Origin: Amnimonas aquatica
Lineage (GTDB): Bacteria; Pseudomonadota; Gammaproteobacteria; Pseudomonadales; Moraxellaceae
Length of the DNA: 12,086 nucleotides
Assembly (NCBI RefSeq): GCF_002943415.1
Contig: NZ_PTQZ01000029.1
Location: 1 to 12,086 of the forward strand
Reading direction: 5' to 3'
Shown: piece by piece, positions 7,842 to 12,086 of the stretch
Position numbering within the stretch: position 1 is the stretch's first letter
Layout of the letters: the number at the start of each line of letters is the position of its first letter
Position numbers and translations under genes: made by a program
Notes under the pieces: model-generated
Databases searched by the model: none
The model's input: only the letters and a program-made list of their open reading frames with translations
What the model was told of the DNA's origin: nothing

Positions 7842-8768
7842 ATGTCGAAAGCACAACATCACCAGGTGACCGCCAGCGACGGCCTGCGCCTGCATGCCGT
7901 GACCTACGGCGACGAATCCGCCACGCCCGTCGTGCTGGTGCACGGCTACCCGGACAACCATCTGGTCTGGGAGCCGGTGGCCGAGCGCCTCGCCGAGCGC
8001 TATTACGTGGTTGCCTACGATGTCCGCGGCGCCGGCCGCTCCGAATCCGGCCGGCGCATCCGCGACTACCGCCTGGACCAGCTCGGGCAGGACCTGGCCG
8101 CCGTGGTCGACGCCCTGATTCCGGGCCGCGGCTTCCACCTCGCCGCGCACGACTGGGGCTCCATCCAGAGCTGGGAGTCGGTGACCACCAGCCGCCTGCA
8201 GGGCCGCATCCTCAGCTACACCACCATCTCCGGCCCCTGCCTGGACCACGCCGCGCACTGGATGCGCCGCCGCCTGCTGACCACGCAGCCGGGCCTGCTG
8301 CGCCAGGGCCTGGGCCAGCTCGCCAGCTCCTGGTACATCGTCATGTTCCAGCTGCCGCTGCTGGCGCCGACGCTGTGGCAGACCGTGCTCGGCCGCCTCT
8401 GGCCGGCCTATCTGGAACACCGCGAAGGCGTGAAGGAAAGCACGCCCAGCCCGACCCAGACCGCGGACGGCAAGGAAGGCGTGCAGCTCTACCGCGCCAA
8501 TTTCGTGCCCAAGATGATCAAGCCGGAACAGCGCCACGCGCACTGCCCGGTGCAGCTGCTGGTGCCCACCGGCGACAACTACGTCAACGTCGGCCTGTTC
8601 GACGACCTGACGCAGTGGGTGCCCGAGCTCTATCGCCGCGACATCGATGCCACCCACTGGGTGCCGCTGAGCCAGCCCGACCTGATCGCCGGCTGGATCG
8701 ACGAGTTCGCCCGCCACATCGACGGCACGGAAACCTCCGCCGCCGTTGACGCCGCCCGCGTCGCCTGA
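7842..8768 (+). CDS. Alpha/beta-fold hydrolase, epoxide-hydrolase type (EphD N-domain-like)
   Basis: The 308-residue protein is a cytosolic-looking alpha/beta hydrolase without a signal peptide. It has the oxyanion motif HGYPDN (34-39), YDVRGAGRS (59-67) and the nucleophile elbow HDWGS (103-107), where Asp104 takes the place of the usual Ser. This marks the epoxide hydrolase/haloalkane dehalogenase branch. Asp245 (TGDNYV) and His272 (DATHWVPL) are the likely acid and base, and a tyrosine in the lid (SSWYIVMF, Tyr165) could activate an epoxide. The overall pattern (VTASDGL at the start, HGYPDNH, ISGPCLDH, LDQLGQDLAAVVDA) resembles the N-terminal domain of the actinobacterial EphD fusion, whose second half is a short-chain dehydrogenase; that half is absent here. 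The substrate is unknown. AAGGAG precedes the ATG. It is 23 bases ahead of the di-iron protein, probably co-transcribed. Confidence 0.9.
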   Translation: MSKAQHHQVTASDGLRLHAVTYGDESATPVVLVHGYPDNHLVWEPVAERLAERYYVVAYDVRGAGRSESGRRIRDYRLDQLGQDLAAVVDALIPGRGFHLAAHDWGSIQSWESVTTSRLQGRILSYTTISGPCLDHAAHWMRRRLLTTQPGLLRQGLGQLASSWYIVMFQLPLLAPTLWQTVLGRLWPAYLEHREGVKESTPSPTQTADGKEGVQLYRANFVPKMIKPEQRHAHCPVQLLVPTGDNYVNVGLFDDLTQWVPELYRRDIDATHWVPLSQPDLIAGWIDEFARHIDGTETSAAVDAARVA

Positions 8769-8791
8769 CCGCATCGCAAGAGGCCATAGCC

Positions 8792-9721
8792 ATGACCACC
8801 GCACACGCCACCGCACATCACAAGATCATGCCGCGCAAGGTCAAGTTCGACCTGACTGAAACGCCGCTGCACTGGATCCCGAACGACCCCTTCGCCACCC
8901 ACCTGATCAACGGCATCCACATGCTGCTGCCGGCCGGCGAATTCTGGTTCTGCCGCGTCTACAACAAGGCGCTGCCGCTGATCACCGACCCGCAGCTGCG
9001 CGAAGACGTGACCGGGTTCATCCGCCAGGAAGCCATCCACGCCCGCGTCCACGAAGGCGGCCAGCGCTACCTGCAGGCGCACAACCTGGACACCACCGAC
9101 TACGTCGCGCGCGCCGACCTGGTGTTCGGCAAGCTGCTCAGCGATGCCCCGCTGGGCCTGCCGGCACTGCAGGTGCGCGCCATCGAGAAGCACTGGCTGG
9201 TGCTGCGCGTCGGCATCATCGCGGCCATCGAGCACTTCACCGGCATGCTCGGCCAGTGGTGCATGGACAACAAGACCTGGGACAAGGCCGATCCGGTCAT
9301 GGCCGACCTGTTCCGCTGGCACCTCGCCGAAGAAGTCGAGCACCGCAACGTGGCCTTCGACCTGTTCCAGCACCTGTGCAAGACCCAGCTCGGCTTCTAC
9401 GTCAGCCGCCAGGCGCTGATGACGGTGATCTTCCCGCTGTTCATCTACTTCCTGGCCGACGGCTTCCGCAGCATCGCGATCCAGGACAGCAGCGACGCCG
9501 CCGTGCGCCGCATGGCCCGACGCTCGATCCCGCGCCTGCTGCTGGAGCTGGAGCGCGTCGGTCGCCGCACCGAGAACGTGCCGACCTTCGGCTTCCTGGT
9601 CGCCGGCACGCTGCGCTGGCTGTCGCCGCGCTTCCACCCGGAAAGCGAAGGCAACACCGAGCAGGCGCTGGCCTACCTCGCCCGCTCGCCGGCCGCGCAG
9701 GCTGCCGCCACGCTGCACTGA
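8792..9721 (+). CDS. Ferritin-like di-iron protein, PF10118 'metal-dependent hydrolase' family
   Basis: The 309-residue product matches the COG3687/PF10118 family, annotated as metal-dependent hydrolase but without an established reaction. The carboxylate-bridged di-iron pattern is visible: Glu50 (AGEFWF), Glu80-x-x-His83 (RQEAIHARVH), Glu147 (AAIEHFTG) and Glu181-x-x-His184 (EEVEHRNVAFD). This is the E, ExxH, E, ExxH layout of ferritin-like oxidases, so an O2-dependent oxidase or oxygenase role is as plausible as hydrolysis. A hydrophobic stretch at about 207-222 (QALMTVIFPLFIYFLA) could contact the membrane. It starts 23 bases after the epoxide-hydrolase-type gene, with AAGAGG ahead; a second ATG at codon 13 (MPRKVKFD) is possible. 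A strong terminator follows, so the two genes form one unit, perhaps acting on lipid or hydrophobic substrates (inference). Confidence 0.88.
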   Translation: MTTAHATAHHKIMPRKVKFDLTETPLHWIPNDPFATHLINGIHMLLPAGEFWFCRVYNKALPLITDPQLREDVTGFIRQEAIHARVHEGGQRYLQAHNLDTTDYVARADLVFGKLLSDAPLGLPALQVRAIEKHWLVLRVGIIAAIEHFTGMLGQWCMDNKTWDKADPVMADLFRWHLAEEVEHRNVAFDLFQHLCKTQLGFYVSRQALMTVIFPLFIYFLADGFRSIAIQDSSDAAVRRMARRSIPRLLLELERVGRRTENVPTFGFLVAGTLRWLSPRFHPESEGNTEQALAYLARSPAAQAAATLH

Positions 9722-9753
9722 CACGCCGCAAACCGGCGGTCCGCCGCCACCGA

Positions 9754-9785
9754 AGCCCGGTCCGGGAATCCCGACCGGGCTTTTT
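9754..9785 (+). terminator. Intrinsic terminator after the hydrolase/di-iron pair
   Basis: A perfect 9-bp GC-rich stem AGCCCGGTC/GACCGGGCT (9754-9762 with 9773-9781) encloses a 10-base loop that can itself pair GGG with CCC, and a run of five T follows at 9781-9785. This is a textbook Rho-independent terminator, 32 bases after the di-iron gene's stop codon. Confidence 0.88.
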
Positions 9786-9816
9786 CATGCGCCGCCGCCG
9801 GCTGCTCCCGGGCACC

Positions 9817-9845
9817 GGCACAGCGCCACGCCCGTCGGCTATACT
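9817..9845 (+). promoter_or_regulatory. ettA: Predicted sigma70-type promoter of ettA
   Basis: A near-consensus -10 TATACT (9840-9845) lies 41 bases ahead of the ettA ATG, with a weak -35 GGCACA (9817-9822) at 17-base spacing. The -10 is embedded in a short palindrome CGGCTA-TAC-TAGCCG (9836-9850). The terminator just upstream means ettA needs its own promoter, which supports the call. Confidence 0.5.
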
Positions 9846-9885
9846 AGCCGGCTTAATCACCGCCTCCATGACGAAGGTCTGCCCC

Positions 9886-11544
<1,659 letters not shown>

Positions 11545-11557
11545 CACGGCCCCACGT

Positions 11558-11580
11558 CCGGCCGGCAACCGCCGGTCCGG
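11558..11580 (+). terminator. GC hairpin after ettA without a T tract
   Basis: A hairpin with left arm CCGGCCGGC (11558-11566), AACC loop and right arm 11571-11580 pairs with a single bulged base, 13 bases after the ettA stop. No T run follows, so it may only weaken or partly stop transcription into the next gene, or stabilise the ettA mRNA 3' end. Confidence 0.35.
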
Positions 11581-11640
11581 GCGCGGTCAACTGCCCCGGC
11601 CAGCAGACGTTCTGCTCAGCATGACATGAGGAGAAACATC

Positions 11641-12086
11641 ATGACGGACACCCAGAACCGCAAGCTTCACCCCCTGCTGGCCGCCGCCGCCGTGGCGGTC
11701 ATCCTGCTTTCCGGCGTCGGCATCGCCAAGATGCTGGACTGGCTGCCCGGCAGCGATCCCGCCGCCGTGGCCGCCGAGCATCAGGCCGAGGCCGACCGCC
11801 TGGCTGCCGAGGCCAAGGCTGCTGAAGAGGCCGCCAGGGCAGAAGCCGAAGCCACCGCCAAGGCCGAAGCCGAACGCGTGGCCGCGGAGAAGGCAGCCGA
11901 AGCCAAGGTCGCTGCCGAGAAGGCCGAGGCCGCGCGCGTCGCTGCCCGCAAGGCAGCCGCGGCGGAACGGGCGGCTGCCGAACGCCAGGCACGCGCCAGC
12001 CAGGGCGGCTCGGTGCAGCAGGTCAGCACCAGCGCTGCGCAATACGCATCGACCTGCGCCACCTGCGGCGTGATCACCAATGTGTC
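11641..12086 (+). CDS. Membrane-anchored Ala-rich coiled-coil protein, probable glycine-zipper envelope protein (5' part)
   Basis: The gene has no stop before the window edge; 148 codons are visible. The ATG follows an excellent GAGGAG site, and this start lies 96 bases after ettA. Residues 1-10 are polar, then about 11-29 (PLLAAAAVAVILLSGVGIA) form a single membrane segment or uncleaved signal anchor. Residues about 41-118 are an almost unbroken helix made of Ala, Glu, Lys and Arg, in repeated AEAxxAAEKAAEA-like units that resemble the TolA or OmpA-linked periplasmic spacer. After a Gly/Ser break comes YASTCATCGVITNV with Cys139 and Cys142, which matches the opening of the CxxCGxV motif that begins many glycine zipper 2TM (Rick_17kDa_Anti-like) domains. 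I infer that such a domain follows outside the window. The protein would reach from inner membrane into the periplasm. Confidence 0.8.
   Translation, partial: MTDTQNRKLHPLLAAAAVAVILLSGVGIAKMLDWLPGSDPAAVAAEHQAEADRLAAEAKAAEEAARAEAEATAKAEAERVAAEKAAEAKVAAEKAEAARVAARKAAAAERAAAERQARASQGGSVQQVSTSAAQYASTCATCGVITNV

Noticed and set aside
7785..9724. Minus-strand open frames of 343 and 364 codons opposite the hydrolase and di-iron genes, and 384 codons at 10414-11568 opposite ettA
   Set aside because: They are antisense mirrors of well-supported genes; the sequences are typical high-GC shadow translations and have no ribosome sites suggesting use.
9736..9751. Additional GC hairpin (CGGCGG/CCGCCG) just ahead of the strong terminator
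   Set aside because: It is short, lacks a T tract and is easily explained by local GC richness; the adjacent 9754-9785 structure is sufficient.

Overview
The window is about 12 kb of GC-rich bacterial chromosome, with tightly packed genes on both strands. The gene set and order point to a gammaproteobacterium. The order glyA, nrdR, ribD, ribE, ribBA, ribH, nusB, thiL is the arrangement known from Pseudomonas and Xanthomonas relatives, and the window also carries an EttA-type ABC protein. The stand-alone EphD-like hydrolase next to a PF10118 di-iron protein suggests, by inference only, a Nevskiales/Solimonas-like or Xanthomonadales-like lineage. No virus, plasmid, CRISPR array, tRNA or rRNA is visible.

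Left block (positions 1-7593, all minus strand). Reading leftward from 7593: glyA (serine hydroxymethyltransferase), a 193-base gap holding a very long near-perfect inverted repeat, then nrdR, ribD, ribE, a small uncharacterised exported four-cysteine protein, ribBA, ribH, nusB and thiL. Spacings from nrdR to thiL run from a 4-base overlap to 88 bases, so this looks like one operon. It covers riboflavin synthesis (RibD, RibBA, RibE, RibH), thiamine diphosphate formation (ThiL), a transcription antitermination factor (NusB) and the ribonucleotide reductase repressor (NrdR). The RibA half of RibBA has lost its zinc and catalytic signature, so GTP cyclohydrolase II must be supplied from elsewhere. 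Two hairpins follow thiL, then AT-rich non-coding DNA reaches the window edge.

Middle (7594-7841): a divergent intergenic region. It has a good sigma70-like promoter for glyA on the minus strand, and on the plus side an 18-base palindrome overlapping a candidate promoter for the next gene pair.

Right block (7842-12086, plus strand): an epoxide-hydrolase-type alpha/beta hydrolase and a ferritin-like di-iron protein (PF10118) form a two-gene unit ending in a strong intrinsic terminator. Next comes ettA (translational throttle ABC-F ATPase) with its own promoter. Last is the 5' part of a membrane-anchored, alanine-rich coiled-coil protein that is probably a glycine-zipper envelope protein and runs off the window.

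Most of the window is well-conserved housekeeping DNA. The less explained items are the long dyad between glyA and nrdR, the exported protein inside the rib operon, a short hairpin-plus-11-mer motif repeated ahead of ribBA and ribH, and the hydrolase/di-iron pair with its operator-like palindrome. I found no clear sign of an entirely new system.
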